Source: Aphrophora alni (lineage: Eukaryota > Arthropoda > Insecta > Hemiptera > Aphrophoridae). Taken from it: DNA of 64,000 nt. Position numbers and translations under genes: made by a program. The stretch is from assembly GCA_963513935.1 (NCBI GenBank), contig OY740773.1, positions 105,012,639 through 105,076,638 on the forward strand, given 5' to 3'. Numbering within the stretch: the first letter of the stretch is position 1; each line of letters begins with the position of its first letter. Shown piece after piece: positions 1 through 12,389 of the stretch. The notes beneath the pieces are model-generated. The model was not told where the DNA came from and did not search any database. It saw only the letters and a list, made by a program, of their open reading frames with translations.

Positions 1-431
1 CAGAACCATTCTGAGGTTAACCTATTCTGAGCAGAACTATATAATATTTATGGAAATTGGGATAGTTTTTCTCTATAGTGAGAGATAATTGAAATAGTGA
101 TTTCTCTAATAGTTATCAAGTAGGAAATAAGTTGAGAATCTTTTTTTATTTTTTGCAATAAGCAACAGTCTGTCTCCCTTGCCGGATTAAATTGGAAGTG
201 AATGAAGTGATCATCAAAAACTAAATAATTGCTAGATTTTATAGTTGGAGAGCAGAGATCAAAAATGGCCCTTAAACAATCTGGTGGTGCCATCGAAATG
301 TTTACCTCCGATATTCACAGCTATTGTTTTGTGTAACAATGAGTGACCTTTTCGAGTCGAAAAAGGAATCGGCGAGACCTTCATTCCTAGAATTAGGGAT
401 CCTCCTCCGATGGTAGGCTACCACCAGGTTA
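1..431. other. AT-rich DNA, no gene seen
   Basis: No open frame with recognisable content, no RNA gene and no tandem repeat was seen. The short minus-strand frame at 48-293 has no domain-like composition and is taken as chance. Confidence 0.5.
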
Positions 432-487
432 CTCTAACCAATGACTACATAAATACTATTGCATATTTATGTAGTCATTGCTCTAAC
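432..487. mobile_element. 42-bp perfect palindromic mini-insertion with 7-bp target duplication
   Basis: Arms 439-455 (CAATGACTACATAAATA) and 464-480 are exact 17-bp reverse complements around an 8-nt loop (456-463). The heptamer CTCTAAC stands immediately on both sides (432-438 and 481-487). A perfect palindrome between perfect short direct repeats is what insertion of a tiny foldback element with target-site duplication would leave. It has no coding capacity. It sits at the edge of an R4 copy. Confidence 0.6.
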
Positions 488-720
488 CCATGTTATTCCC
501 CTACAGGTTGTTAATATAAAAATAACAATAGTGTTATTACCTTACCTCTAGTTGAATTTTACTTTTAAAAAATGTAAAAAAAAAGTTTCTGGAAATTGGA
601 AATAGCCTGAATTTGCAAATTTTTGAAACATTTAAGTGCCTGTAACTCCTAAACGGTTAGAGATTTCGAAAAACATTCAAGAATAAAAAAGTGTTTAAAT
701 AACGTTTTTTATCCATACTT
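488..720 (+). repeat. Dispersed repeat R4, copy 1
   Basis: Contains TGTTATTCC, then AATAACAATAGTGTTATTAC, then a stretch ending AACGGTTAGAGATTTCG. The same order of blocks appears inverted at 9640-9855, and the first blocks recur directly at 10095-10250. No coding content. Confidence 0.55.
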
Positions 721-1528
721 TGTAGTTCAAAAACATTCCACTAACTTTCTCAGAAAACCGGTTTAATTTACCAATTTGTTATTCCTAATTTTCCATTTTA
801 CCAATCTTTTCAGCTATCAATGTTGTATTAAGCTTAATTGGATCTGAATCTAGTCTAAATTGATCTGATTACTAGTAATCACGCGTCCTATTATACTACT
901 AATTACTAAAACACAATTAACCTAAGCTCAAATCAATGATTGGTCTATAGTACACGCCCTTGACTTTACCACTAAGTACCGTTACAGAACATATTATAAG
1001 GAAATACCGGTACAGTCTGTGAAACTAATTGTAGAGTCATTGGTGTTGTTCAGTTGTTTTAAAATGAACAACGTATGTGAGACTTGGAAAATTAGTAAAT
1101 TTAATCAAATTGGTCAGTATTAGAAATTGGTAGGTGTTTTGTATCTTGAAAATAATTTGTAAAAAGAACACTTTCCCAGATATTTGACATTAAAAATATT
1201 AGTTGAATGGCATTTTAAAACATCGTGGGTAAAAAAATGATGTGAGTTTATTTTGGGTTTGTTTATTTGATTTATTTATAGGTTTTTGAGGGCCAACAAA
1301 TCCAAAATAGAGTTTTTTTAATGGTGCCGTAGTGTCTCCAGTGTTCTACAGCCCAATCATGTGACATATTTAGATTAGGTTTTTTTTTTTATACTATAAA
1401 TTTTAGTCTTATTTCGATTAAAAAAAAAAATCAAAATACACTCCAATGTGGTCTCTGAAGGACCCACACAAGACTTACTGAATGCTGGTACCGTGCAAAA
1501 AAATTGCACCTTTTATAAACGGTAATAA
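721..1528. other. AT-rich DNA, no gene seen
   Basis: Only short homopolymer runs (T-run near 1380, A-run near 1421) were seen. No exon-like stretch. Confidence 0.45.
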
Positions 1529-1745
1529 TATACAGGATGTCCCGTAAGAAAGCTGACAACTTTTAGGAAACGATTCTGCGGGTCAAGTTAGGTTAGTTCA
1601 GCCATCGTCAGTTATAGTTTAGTTATTGTAACTCATGTGTCACTGAGGATGGCAACTTTGTCGTTGAAACGCGTTTGATTTAGTAAACGTAAATTTTTTG
1701 AGATCTTGTGTTCGAGTTTTATTCTATCTTTAGATACGAAGATTT
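1529..1745 (+). mobile_element. Mariner-like end followed by hammerhead-bearing repeat fragment
   Basis: TATACAGGATGTCC near 1530 resembles the CAGGGTG termini of mariner-type elements seen elsewhere in the window. Downstream, 1643-1730 is a copy of the hammerhead-bearing repeat and is colinear with the reverse complement of 53500-53590, including the tail GAGATCTTGTGTTCGAGTTT. No second terminus was located, so limits are approximate. Confidence 0.45.
1636..1682 (+). ncRNA. Hammerhead-ribozyme-like motif, divergent copy
   Basis: CTGAGGA at 1643-1649, a stem II region GGCAAC/GTCGTT with a TTT loop, GAAAC at 1666-1670 and GTT at 1673-1675 follow hammerhead core order. One extra T lies between the core and stem II. 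Stem II has an A/C mismatch, stem I is only about 4 bp, and the cleavage triplet is GTT rather than GTC. This is probably a decayed member of the family whose best copies are at 13376 and 55941. Confidence 0.4.
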
Positions 1746-2479
1746 CTGAGTTATAGTTTTCTGTTTTATGAATTATTTTTGTTTAGTTTAGTTTCTTAGC
1801 TAGGATGTTTCTATTTGGTATATCAGTTGTAAATGTACTACAAAATAAATATATTCAATTGTTACATAGAGTTAAAATTATTGAAAAATGTTTGATTGCC
1901 TGCGGCACTGTCTTGAAGGGCACTGAATTAACATTATCATAGTTCCACTAATCACCAATAATAAAGCGATTTTACAATCACCAATCCCCCTTAAATCACC
2001 TTCCACAGAGAAAAACAGAACCGCAGCGAATGGAGTAGTGTGGTTTATCGACGAGACGAGACTATTTGTTTCCTCCATATTTCTCAACACAAAACGGTTG
2101 TTTCAAAGTTGAGTAAAATTAAAGGTTTAGTTTACAGCAGTATTTATTACTGCATGTACAAATTACCTTTTGCAATTTGTTTATACCCCCCTTAACATTA
2201 CAGTTACAAATTGTAATTGTAATTTCACTACAAAACAATGTATTATGTGCCTTTAGAGGAATCCGTGTCGACAATTTGTTGCAATGCTTTTCTAATTAGA
2301 TAGTGTTTTATCTGTACAAATAGCGTGTTTTTAAAATCGTAGCTTTTATTATCCTTTTTATTGGTTTTAAAACAATGTTGTTTGTTTTTTTTTAACAAGG
2401 AATTTTGCTACTGATAAGAAATGGAGAGAAAATTTTGTTTTTGTTTAAAGGTGATAAACATTTCAGTTATAAAAATAAA
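1746..2479. other. AT-rich DNA, no gene seen
   Basis: No supported feature. The minus-strand frame at 1878-2090 lacks domain content. Confidence 0.4.
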
Positions 2480-2900
2480 GTATGAAAAACATTGCACAAA
2501 CTTTCTCACTCACTCGTCCACAAAAATAAACGCAAACGTTAGGAAACTATAATTTAAAATATGGCATTTCGGTAGTGTCAATCAAAAAGTAAAAATAAAG
2601 CATGGATGCCGCTTTTCAAGACACTTATTTATTTAAATAATAACCTAAAATCGCTACACTTGTGTTATAAACACATCCTTTGCGTAGCTCGTGTTTGGAT
2701 GAACAGAGCTTTTAATAACTGCAGTTATGATTCAATTAAAATTTTTTTTATCGTGATATTGGTACGCTTGAAATTTTACATACGGGTTTGTATCGCTAGC
2801 TTTGAAGTTTAATTAAAATTTGTACGAAACAAGAAGAACCAATTTTGATAATTTTACTATTTTATAACACCTCTAGATCGTTTTTTCGTTTTTCACCGAC
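2480..2900 (+). repeat. Dispersed repeat R2, copy 1
   Basis: Blocks in order: ACTTTCTCACTCACTC, CATTTCGGTAGTGTCAATCA, AGCATGGATGC, ACTTGTGTTATAAACAC and AGAGCTTTTAATAA. Diverged copies with the same order lie near 27125, 45105, 47440/48010 and 60050, with a fragment near 53620. All are on the plus strand. The 68-codon frame at 2606-2812 lies inside this repeat and is not kept open in the other copies, so it is not called as a gene. Confidence 0.55.
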
Positions 2901-2929
2901 AACTAACAAACAGTAATTTTAGGAGATTT

Positions 2930-3015
2930 TGTAACCAATATGTCGTGTTTGCATCTTCAGAGGCTACAATTAAGCAAAATTTTATCGAAATCGTTGGAAC
3001 TGTTTTTGAGAAAAA
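2930..3015 (+). repeat. Dispersed repeat R3 fragment
   Basis: Shares CAGAGGCTACA, AAAATTTTATCGAAATCGTT and TTTTTGAGAAAAATCG with copies near 32070, 48310, 50080, 50260 and 54500 (plus strand) and 20460 and 21520 (minus strand). Sequences of this type are common in arthropod transposable elements; the family is not identified here. Confidence 0.45.
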
Positions 3016-3059
3016 TCGTTATTTAAAGTCAATAGGTTAGTTTACACCAAAACAAAGTT

Positions 3060-3222
3060 CTTACACACAATTATAAAGTTATAACAACTGTTTCACACAA
3101 ACTAGAAAAGATTCCTTGATCTACCAATATAATTTATCATTTCCTACATGCTCATGAGACCAAAATTTAGAGGATTTGTTTGTATTTCGTTACGTTGCGA
3201 CTGGGTAAGTACCACGATGGCG
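3060..3222 (+). repeat. R1 3' module
   Basis: Ends in CTGGGTAAGTACCACGATGG at 3201-3220. It is preceded by TTGATCTACCAATATAATTT, CATTTCCTAC and TTTAGAGGATTTG, which are the shared blocks of the R1 3' module found in 14 places in the window. Confidence 0.6.
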
Positions 3223-4681
3223 TATGTTAACTTGCTGAATATTTTATCTCTAATATTCCTGTATATCAGACATATATTTTTTTGACTAGTACATTTTTTC
3301 ATTCTAAAATAAACCTAACAGAAATCTATATTACATCGTAAACATCATATCTGAAGGCGCCACGCAGTTTAATGTTTTGTTATTAAAATATTTATAATGT
3401 AAAGCTTCAGTATTTTTTTACAAAACGGAAGTTCAACAACGTAGAAACGTTCTGGAAAAATAAACAAACTTTTACTCTAGTAACAGGTTTTCTATAAACA
3501 AAAACCACCCTAGTTTTATCCCACTGGGAACTGAAGTAGACAAATAAGCTAGTTCTTTTTCAGTTGGTGACAAAACCAACAGGAATAGAACAGTGCCCAC
3601 GTCTTGTTGTTGTGTTAACTAAAAGTTTATTCTAAAAAAAGTAGTGCAATCTGAATGTATAGTCTGATTGAAAGAAAGTGTAAATGTTCGTTGAAGGAAT
3701 ACCTCACTAAGAGGTTGATATTTTTTAATTACTACATCGAACATATGAAATACTACAAAATTGACGCTTTACAGTTATGTTACATAGATATGTAAAAAAG
3801 TACCCTTGATTTTTATTTTTTTATGGTCGATAAAAACAAAATGACGGAATAACAAAATAATTAAATCTCAGCAAAATGATTTTATTTCCACGACCATTAC
3901 AAATTGTTGATTTGCATGAAAATTTGTATAACTTAATAAAGAAAATAACAGTAATAATGATCCAAATTTGACCTATATTCTAATTGATGATCATCAATAA
4001 TTATGCGCTGATAGCAACGAAACAAAAAAGAGTCATACGCGCTTTTGAAACATTGCTCAGGTATCAACAGTAATTCCTCTTCAATCAGCCTTATTAACAT
4101 CATCTGTTGCTTATAGGGTGAGAATAAACTTTTAATTTCAAAAAGACCCATAGTAAATATGTCAAATCTGTGCATCTTGTAGGACAGTTCATGAAGTTGC
4201 TATCCAACAGTTGGGAAGATCTCAGTGTAAAACTGCTTTGACCACATTAGTATAATGAGGAGGTGCTCCGTCCATCCTGTTGGAAAAAAGAATAAAAATT
4301 AACTATGTCGTTATTTTTGTCTTTAAAAAAAGTTTGTCAACCTTTAGGTAATTTCTAAACAAGTAAAGATGATTTTTTTTTTACTTTCAGCAAATCTCAT
4401 AAAGTAAGTCCTTTCACTTATGCTGTAAGCACGTTTTAGCCCCCTTTTTACGGGGGGGGGGGTAAAAGTACGTTAATGTTTTCAAATTGCATAACCGATC
4501 GTGTTAAATAAGGGCGTAAAAAAGTAGAAATTTTACTGTCTTGAAAAAGTCTCTACGATATTTGTAACCGATATTATGGGGGGCTAGAAGTCAAATTTTG
4601 AGATTTTCATATTTGTCATTGATATTAATAAAGAACAAAAATACCGATTAAATCTTTTAACTCCAGACTTAATTATCTAAA
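3223..4681. other. AT-rich DNA, no gene seen
   Basis: Contains a pure G run near 4450. No gene, RNA or tandem repeat is supported. Confidence 0.4.
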
Positions 4682-5218
4682 ATGAACACACTTTTATTCT
4701 ACCAAAACTACCCCAATTTTCGAAAGGGAATTTTATCCTCATTGTCTCCCCTTTTCAAAAATTGGCAAAAACGTGCTTATCCCATAAAATGTGAAAAATT
4801 TATCCTATGTAGGCCACTGAATAAAGGCAGATTTTGTGAAAATCCAGACACGAAATTTGGTGGAGAGTTAGGTTTTGGGGTTACTTCAATGGGGAGGGGG
4901 GATCGGATACTCCAGCTCACCGCTGGGTCCTTCCTGGAGGGGGAAGGGGTAAAAGGAAGGAGGAAACTGTTGTTTGTGAATATCTCAAAAACTAAGCAAG
5001 ATATAAAAAAACGTTTCATACAAAAAATTCCCATCAAATTGCGGTCCTCGGTAATAATTTAAGGAATTTTACGAAATAAAAAAACATCCTTTGTTGAGTT
5101 TAGGCCGATTTTTGTATAGTAAAAATCGCTAAATATGGTTATTTAAATGTTTGTACATGTAATATAAGGCAATGATAACCACAGATTTTTAACCTTTACA
5201 CAGGGAAAGGAGATCTAA
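4682..5218. other. Locally G-rich stretch, unassigned
   Basis: A 126-codon plus frame (4682-5062) and an 86-codon minus frame overlap here because GC content rises locally. The translation is low-complexity and basic with no recognisable domain, and no splice or promoter context was seen. It is probably part of an old transposable element and is not called as a gene. Confidence 0.35.
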
Positions 5219-5308
5219 AATAGACAAAGCAACCAATTAAGTTTTAAAAACAAATCGCTACCATAGACAAAGCAACCAATTAAGTTTTAAAAACAAATCT
5301 CAACGAAA
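5219..5308. repeat. 45-bp tandem duplication
   Basis: TAGACAAAGCAACCAATTAA followed by GTTTTAAAAACAAATC occurs twice, 45 bp apart and nearly identical. This is a recent short duplication. Confidence 0.75.
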
Positions 5309-5939
5309 TTCCATTCAATCAGAAAATTATTAGACTAAAACAAGAGTTAAAAATTGCTCAGTATAAATCATTGAAGCAACAGGCAAGCTCCTCAAACAAA
5401 TTTACAGAGAGTTAATTAAGTATTCAGTACTGCGAAGAAAAAAAACATCAATTACGTTCAACTTTGACGTGTACAAACGAAGTTCTAGACACATGAAAAA
5501 TACCACTATTACAACAGACACTACAGTGACTGCTGACGCAATTTTCTGCTGGAAAAGCTTGCAAAATAATGTAGAGCTATAAATAAAAAGGGAAACAAAA
5601 ACTGCCACAGAAAAGTATTATTTGTAGAACTGGGCTATGGGGTGGCTTAAATAGATTATAAGGAGTGAAGAGATTTACATAACAATCTTTGAAATTTAAA
5701 CTGTTGCAATGAATTTTGTGTATGTAGAAAAGTGGAAAAGTATTAAGGGTGGGTGAAATATAAGTTAACAAAAGTCACAATTATATTTATAAGGCTTTAT
5801 AGGAATTGATTAATTCATAATCATTTATCTAGTCTGTTCTGCATAATAATAAAAGGTGGAAAAAATTTGTCAAACATTTTTCGTTGGGATTTAATGTTGT
5901 AAATATCAGAGAAAAATTAGCATATCTTTTTATATAGTA

Positions 5940-7640
5940 GGGTATGATGCACTTTAATTTTTGGTATTAGAAGATTTAGTTTGATTCTAAATAAGGTTAG
6001 GTTAGGTTACGAAATGCAATTATTTGTATTGTAAATGTCAAAAAGTAAACCACTAAATTTAAAGTACCAAAAAAAATACTTTGATTTTGGATATTTAAAG
6101 ATTGTTTGATTCTTTATAAAGTTAGGTTACGTTACGAAATGCAATGATTTTTATTGTAAATGTCAAAAAGTAAACTACTAAATTCTGTCATTCAAGTACC
6201 AAAAAAATACTTTAGTTTTTGATATTAAAAGATTTAGTTTGATTCTATATAAAGTTAGGTTACGAAATGCAATTATTTGTATCGTATATGTCAAAAAGTA
6301 AACCACTAAATTCTGTCATTCAAGTACCAAAAAAATACTTTAGTTTTTGATATTAAAAGATTTAGTTTGATTCTATAAAGTTAGGTTACGAAATGAAATG
6401 ATTTTTATAGTAAATGTCAAAAAATAAATCATTAAATTCTGTCATTCAAGTACCAAAAAAATACTTTAGTTTTTGATATTAAAAGATTTAGTTTGATTCT
6501 ATATAAAGTTAGGTTACGAAATGCAATTATTTGTATCGTATATGTCAAAAAGTAAACCACTAAATTCTGTCATTCAAGTACCAAAAAAATACTTTAGTTT
6601 TTGATATTAAAAGATTTAGTTTGATTCTATATAAAGTTAGGTTACAAAATGCAATGATTTTTATAGTAAATGTCAAAAAATAAATCATTAAATTCTGTCA
6701 TTCAAGTACCAAAAAAATACTTTAGTTTTTGATATTAAAAGATTGTTTGATTCTATATAAAGTTAGGTTACGTTACGAAATGCAATGATTTTTATAGTAA
6801 ATGTCAAAAAATAAATCATTAAATTCTGTCATTCAAGTACCAAAAAAATACTTTAGTTTTTGATATTAAAAGATTTAGTTTGATTCTATATAAAGTTAGG
6901 TTACGAAATGAAATGATTTTTATAGTAAATGTCAAAAAATAAATCATTAAATTCTGTCATTCAAGTACCAAAAAAATACTTTAGTTTTTGATATTAAAAG
7001 ATTTAGTTTGATTCTATATAAAGTTAGGTTACGAAATGCAATTATTTGTATCGTATATGTCAAAAAGTAAACCACTAAATTCTGTCATTCAAGTACCAAA
7101 AAAATACTTTAGTTTTTGATATTAAAAGATGTAGTTTGATTCTATATAAAGTTAGGTTACGAAATGCAATTATTTGTATCGTATATGTCAAAAAGTAAAC
7201 CACTAAATTCTGTCATTCAAGTACCAAAAAAATACTTTAGTTTTTGATATTAAAAGATGTAGTTTGATTCTATATAAAGTTAGATTACGAAATGCAATGA
7301 TTTTTATAGTAAATGTCAAAAAATAAACCATTAAATTCTGTCATTCAAGTACCAAAAAAATACTTTAGTTTTTGATATTAAAAGATGTAGTTTGATTCTA
7401 TATAAAGTTAGATTACGAAATGCAGTGATTTTTATAGTAAATGTCAAAAAATAAACCATTAAATTCTGTCATTCAAGTACCAAAAAAATACTTTAGTTTT
7501 TGATATTAAAAGATGTAGTTTGATTCTATATAAAGTTAGGTTAGGTTGGTCTGGGTTATGTTAGGTTATGAAGTGAAATTATTTTTATTCTATATGTCAA
7601 AAAGTTAACCACTAAATTCTGTCATTCAAGTACCAAACAA
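5940..7640 (+). repeat. 128-bp satellite, about 13 units
   Basis: The block AATTCTGTCATTCAAGTACC recurs at 6181, 6309, 6435, 6563, 6691, 6822, 6950, 7078, 7206, 7334 and 7462, with spacings of 126-131 bp, mostly 128. A degenerate unit follows at 7615 and degraded units occur before 6181. Each unit carries GTTAGGTTAC or GTTAGATTAC, a telomere-like TTAGG motif at a fixed position. Two subtypes alternate irregularly: TTATTTGTATCGTATATGTC with AAACCACT, and TGATTTTTATAGTAAATGTC with AAATCATT. Internal units are nearly identical and edge units are diverged, as expected of an array maintained by unequal exchange. Confidence 0.92.
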
Positions 7641-9250
7641 TTCGCTGCACTTCGTAAAATTATTACAAAATTAAGAATCCATCAAAGTTAAACCCAACGG
7701 AAAGGAAAGCTAAAAGCGACACGTTCTTCTTCTTCTTTTCTGTCGCTGTATTTTTTTCCACCGCACGTCGAATCACTGTTAACAAAAGAACCTAGTAAAA
7801 CTCCTTTTTTAACGAGGCTTTCTATAAAATTGCTGGCAATTTTCCAAAAGTGCCGTAATCAATTTACTCTCCACACAGCTCCCAGAGCAATGTAGTTCCT
7901 TAAAGGGAGGGGGAGCAATTTTATTCTGAAATTTTATAATGACTGTAGGCTACGATTTAACGTGACGTACACTAACGCTCGACGCGGATTATTTTTGTTC
8001 TTAATAGAACATTGATTACTTTGGAATTGCCTCCGTTTTAAAATCAACAATTTTGTCATATTGCAATTTCTTGCTTTTGTAATAGTTATTTTACACAAAG
8101 TTTATTTTGTAATGTAAATTAAAGACTAGTAGGTCATATTACAATTGTCCTATACTATTTTACTCTCAAAACTTGAAGTAAATTTTATCTTACAAACGAA
8201 CTTATTAAGTTCTCCCGATTTAATGATTTTTTATATATTCCATACTTTATGAACACTATCTCTTACGGAGAAACGCTTATTTCATTCTCGCTTTTGTTGA
8301 TAGTGAATAGCTGACATTTTCTCGCTACAGTCAAAAGTCATAATACACAATAAACTAAGAACAATTAATTTTATTAATTTTTTTTTATAAACAATTTATT
8401 TTCTACTGGTAACAGTAGTTAATTCTGCCATAAAACGAGGCAATTAAAGTAATACATCAATAGGATTAGGTAATTGTTCAATAAAGGTAACCATAAAAAA
8501 TAAGTATAGGCCTAGTAAGAATGGAACACCTTATATATCATTTCATACTATTAAATCAATCTATCTATGTATGAAAAACCGCGTTTTTCCATGTAGGGGA
8601 TGGGCGAGTGGAAACGTTTATGCAATTGTTTTTTACTGATAATTTAAAATCTACTTTTACTGTACTAGTTGACAATATCAATATCCTCGTTTTAGCTGGC
8701 CTGTTGGAAAACATTCTCTATTTCAAACAGGAAATGTATAGTCTAACTTTTATTTTACAGAAATAATAATTGTATTGTTTAACTAAAAAAACACAATTGC
8801 ACGGAATCCAAGCTGCAGTTTACAATGCCAGTGTAAATTTTTTGTGCATTGCTTCAATTTCTCTTTTAAAAAAATTCGTATAAAATTGTAACTCCACACA
8901 ATGCAAACACTATAAAATCAAGGTCTTTCGCGAACGAATCAAAGGTTGCAGGAATGATGTTTAAAAATATTCCTTACCGTGTCCTTCTTATTTGATTTCC
9001 ATCTTGCAATTGTTAAGAGCGCTCAGATAAAAACATTCATGTCATTGTTGGTAAGAAACGATTGTATCGAAGCGTGCAAATCGATTGTTTGGCAGTCGAC
9101 CGTAGCAACCCTGAAACAGAGCCTTCCTTAGATAGCTAAAAGACGACAGTTTTCATGGAATGACTGTTGCGGAGCTTTTACTTTTTGTAATTTTTTTTTC
9201 ATGTTTTTTAGAATTTAAAAATGCATTTCTCGAATCGTTTTTTTATTTAC
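7641..9250. other. AT-rich DNA, no gene seen
   Basis: No supported gene, RNA or tandem repeat was found in this stretch. Confidence 0.4.
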
Positions 9251-9251
9251 C

Positions 9252-9300
9252 CTGTATACGGATGTCTACAGGGTAAGTTTGGTAGCCACAAAAATTCAAA
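9252..9300 (+). repeat. Possible R1 5' end
   Basis: TACAGGGTAAGTTTGGTAGC followed by CACAAAAATTC resembles AGGGTAAGTTTGGTAATC at 41960 and AGGGTAAATTTGATAA at 51450, which precede other R1 modules. Only the first about 40 bases match clearly. Confidence 0.35.
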
Positions 9301-9639
9301 TTTTGTCGAATATGTCGAAACAGAAAGTATTTTCGGCAAGCCGTTCGTCCGTCGTCGTTGTCGTCTGTACGTAAAAGTACGATAGCGCCCCAAAAATTAA
9401 AGATTACAAAGGTTACATTTGATATAGAGTACTAAATTAAGCTCTTACAGAACACTATTAAAATTCAGAAAAATCTAATTGAAAATTTACAAAATTGCGG
9501 CAATTTTTAACAATGTTTCGGTTATATCTCATTTGTTATTCAAATTATAACACACTAAATTATATACATAATTTGGATTTTCTTATTGGATTCTTAGCTT
9601 TATTTTTTTGGCACTTTGGATAAAACATATTATTTTAAG

Positions 9640-10250
9640 ACCTTTTTTATTCTTGTATATTTTTCGAAATCTCTAATCGTTTAGAAGCTACGTCACTAAA
9701 ATCTTTCTAAAATTTCGAAATTCAAGCTATTTACCAGAGACGTTTTGTATAATTTTCCCAAGTCAAATTCAAGTCAAATTTAAACTTTTGCTAATGTAAA
9801 AAGGTGTAATAACACTACTGTTATTTTGATTTGTTCAGTAGTAGCCTATGAGGAATAACAGTTATATAGAAAACAAAATTCATAATTTTCCTGTAATTGT
9901 CTACAACATCCACTGGCTTACACCAGCTCTTTATTATTACAAAATGTATTACACTTTGTTAATTAAGGACAAATTGTATTATTAAGCACTGTTAATACAT
10001 TTGTTTCGATATCACAAGGTATTGTTTCATCCAGTAATACTAACTGCTGTTCTAGACAATTACGGAAAAAATATGTTTTTTTTTTGTTTTTCTCTGTTAT
10101 TCCTCAGTCTACAGAACAAATAAAATAACAGTAGTGTTATTTACACCGTTTACCTTAGCTGTATTTTAAATTTCGTCTGAATTAAACTTTGAAAAATAAG
10201 AAAAATCGTTGTGGAAATAACTTGAATTTGCTTATTTTTAATAAAAGAGT
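9640..10250. repeat. Inverted pair of R4 repeats with ~240-bp spacer
   Basis: Minus-oriented R4 (9640-9855, ending GAGGAATAACAG) faces plus-oriented R4 (10095-10250, starting CTGTTATTCCTCAG). Both carry AACAGTAGTGTTATT. The pair could form a long hairpin or be the termini of a foldback element. A TTAGG array begins directly after the right arm. Confidence 0.6.
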
Positions 10251-10878
10251 GGTTAGGTTAGGTTAGGTTAGGTTAGGTTAGGTTAGGTTAGGTTAGGTTA
10301 GGTTAGGTTAGGTTTGGTTAGGTTAGGTTATGTTAGGTTAGGTTAGGTTAGGTTAGGTTAGGTTTGATTAGGTTAGGTTAGATTAGGTTTGGTTTGGTTT
10401 GGTTAGGTTAGGTTAGGTTAGGTTATGTTAGGTTTGGTTAGGTTAGGTTAGGTTAGGTTATGTTAGGTTAGGTTAGGTTAGGTTAGGTTTGGTTAGGTTA
10501 GGTTACGTTAGGTTAGGTTAGGTTAGGTTATGTTAGGTTAGGTTAGGTTTGGTTAGGTTAGGTTAGGTTAGGTTAGGTTATGTTAGGTTAGGTTAGGTTA
10601 GGTTAGGTTAGGTTAGGTTAGGTTATGTTAGGTTCGGTTAGGTTAGGTTAGGTTAGTTTATGTTAGGTTAGGTTAGGTTTGGTTAGGTTAGGTTAGGTTA
10701 CGTTAGGTTAGGTTAGGTTAGGTTAGGTTAGGTTAGGTTTGGTTTGGTTAGGTTAGGTTAGGTTAGGTTAGGTTAGGTTAGGTTAGGTTAGGTTAGGTTA
10801 TTTTAGGTTAGGTTAGGATAGGTTAGGTTAGGATAGGTTAGGTTAGGTTAGGATAGGTTAGGTTAGGTTAGGTTAGGT
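10251..10878 (+). repeat. (TTAGG)n array, ~630 bp
   Basis: About 125 tandem pentamers of TTAGG in plus orientation with scattered variants (TTTGG, TTATG, TTACG). Variants occur throughout, so this is an aged interstitial array and not an active chromosome end. An R4 arm lies immediately left and an R1 module lies about 90 bp right, in the same orientation as in other R1-associated arrays. Confidence 0.97.
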
Positions 10879-10969
10879 GAGTGGGAACACGTTAAGTTTG
10901 GAAAACTCGTTGTCCTAATAAATTTAAAATGAACACTAAAGTAACTTGAACAAATCGAATTAAAAATAT

Positions 10970-11385
10970 CAGTCATTTTTTGCCCATATATCGTGTGTTA
11001 TTCAAGTTATAACGTACTAAATTTTATACCAAATTTGCAATTTTCAATTGTGCACTGAATTGTACCAACCTCACGTCGACAAATAGCGAAGTTATTGTCA
11101 AACATTTAATTTCGAATCTCGGCTTCACAAGAAACTTTGATAGTTACGAGAAACACTAGGGCTGAGACACTGACTCCCAGTGAAACTTTTAAATATATAC
11201 ATATATACGACTTCAAGTAAGTAATGATATACACAATTACGAGGTTCAAAAAATCTGTGCAAGAACTGTTACAAACTTACCCTACTGGTCTACCAATACT
11301 AAACATTTCCTACGAGGCAAAAAACAATCTTCAAATTTAGATCTGATTGCACGACAGGGCTGAGTAAGTACCACAATGGCGACGA
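10970..11385 (+). repeat. R1 module downstream of TTAGG array
   Basis: Blocks in order: GTACCAACCTCACGTCGACA, AATAGCGAAGTTATTGTCAA, ATATACACAATTACGAGGTT, CTACCAATACTAAACATTTC, and terminus CTGAGTAAGTACCACAATGG at 11360-11379. This is the canonical R1 order. No coding content. Confidence 0.7.
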
Positions 11386-12389
11386 TCACGTGTTTTATAT
11401 ACATTAAGTGTCACTTGATGAATTTCTACAACTTTACGAATTAGACACACAATTTGTAGGTTAGTTTTTTTTAATTGAGAAAGCGTGTTATAGTTTTCCA
11501 CAACAGACTAATTTTTAATGTTTTTATTTATTTTCATAAACACCAATAGAAATGCTGAACTAATTGAAAAATTAATTTGAAAAAACCCCTCGTCATTATA
11601 CGGTTATTATTCACCGAATAGTGACAATTCTATTCTCTACAATTTCCGGAATCGCTTGTCGTGTCATCAACGCTTCAAAGCGTGTAACACGGCGTTACGT
11701 AATAATTTCAAATTATTTTCACCTTCCGGACATTAAACGAAGGTCAATTTAGAAAATTGTAAATTTGTTTGACACTTTGTGAACATTGCTGACAGTGAAA
11801 TGGCGGACGTTGACAGATTAATGATAATATATTCCTCTTCATGAACAATAGACTATCGATTGTGTGAGTAGAAATGTAGGTTAGTTCGATGAATCGAAAT
11901 CATCGGGTCTTATCATTATTGGAGTGGTTAAGTACACTTCTATAGATTACAGTCAGTCAGAGGGCTATGTAACCATTGATTAGAGGGATGAAATGCTTAT
12001 AGAAGTTATAATTTATTCCAACTATTGTAGGGATGATGGAAGTCTATTGTAAACTAGATGTATCCGAGTTTGCGGTAAGGAAAATGCAGAGCGAAGATTT
12101 GTTTTTTTATAACTTACCTATGAAAAATTACAATATTGGTTTACTGTTTTTATTATTACTACAATATTCTCAGACTACAAAAAAAATTAATGCTAGTTTC
12201 ATATAACAAAAAATGATCACAAATATGTTATATTTAATTCCCTAAGGAATTTCTGCACAAGTCGCGTATTTCTTTAGCGTAGGACTGATTTTAATATTTG
12301 TGGTGTCAAATTAAACAGTGTTACTTGCAGATTTGCCCAAAATAAGCCATTTCTTTTGGACACTTTTATTTTGTATTAATCATTTAAAT
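11386..12389. other. AT-rich DNA, no gene seen
   Basis: No supported feature was found. Confidence 0.4.

Noticed and set aside
4682..5062. 126-codon frame on the plus strand
   Set aside because: No domain, low-complexity basic composition, an opposite-strand frame over the same GC-rich patch and no splice context.
10251..10878. Genuine telomere or chromosome end
   Set aside because: The array is internal, flanked by tens of kilobases on the right and by repeat DNA on the left, and has many variant units.
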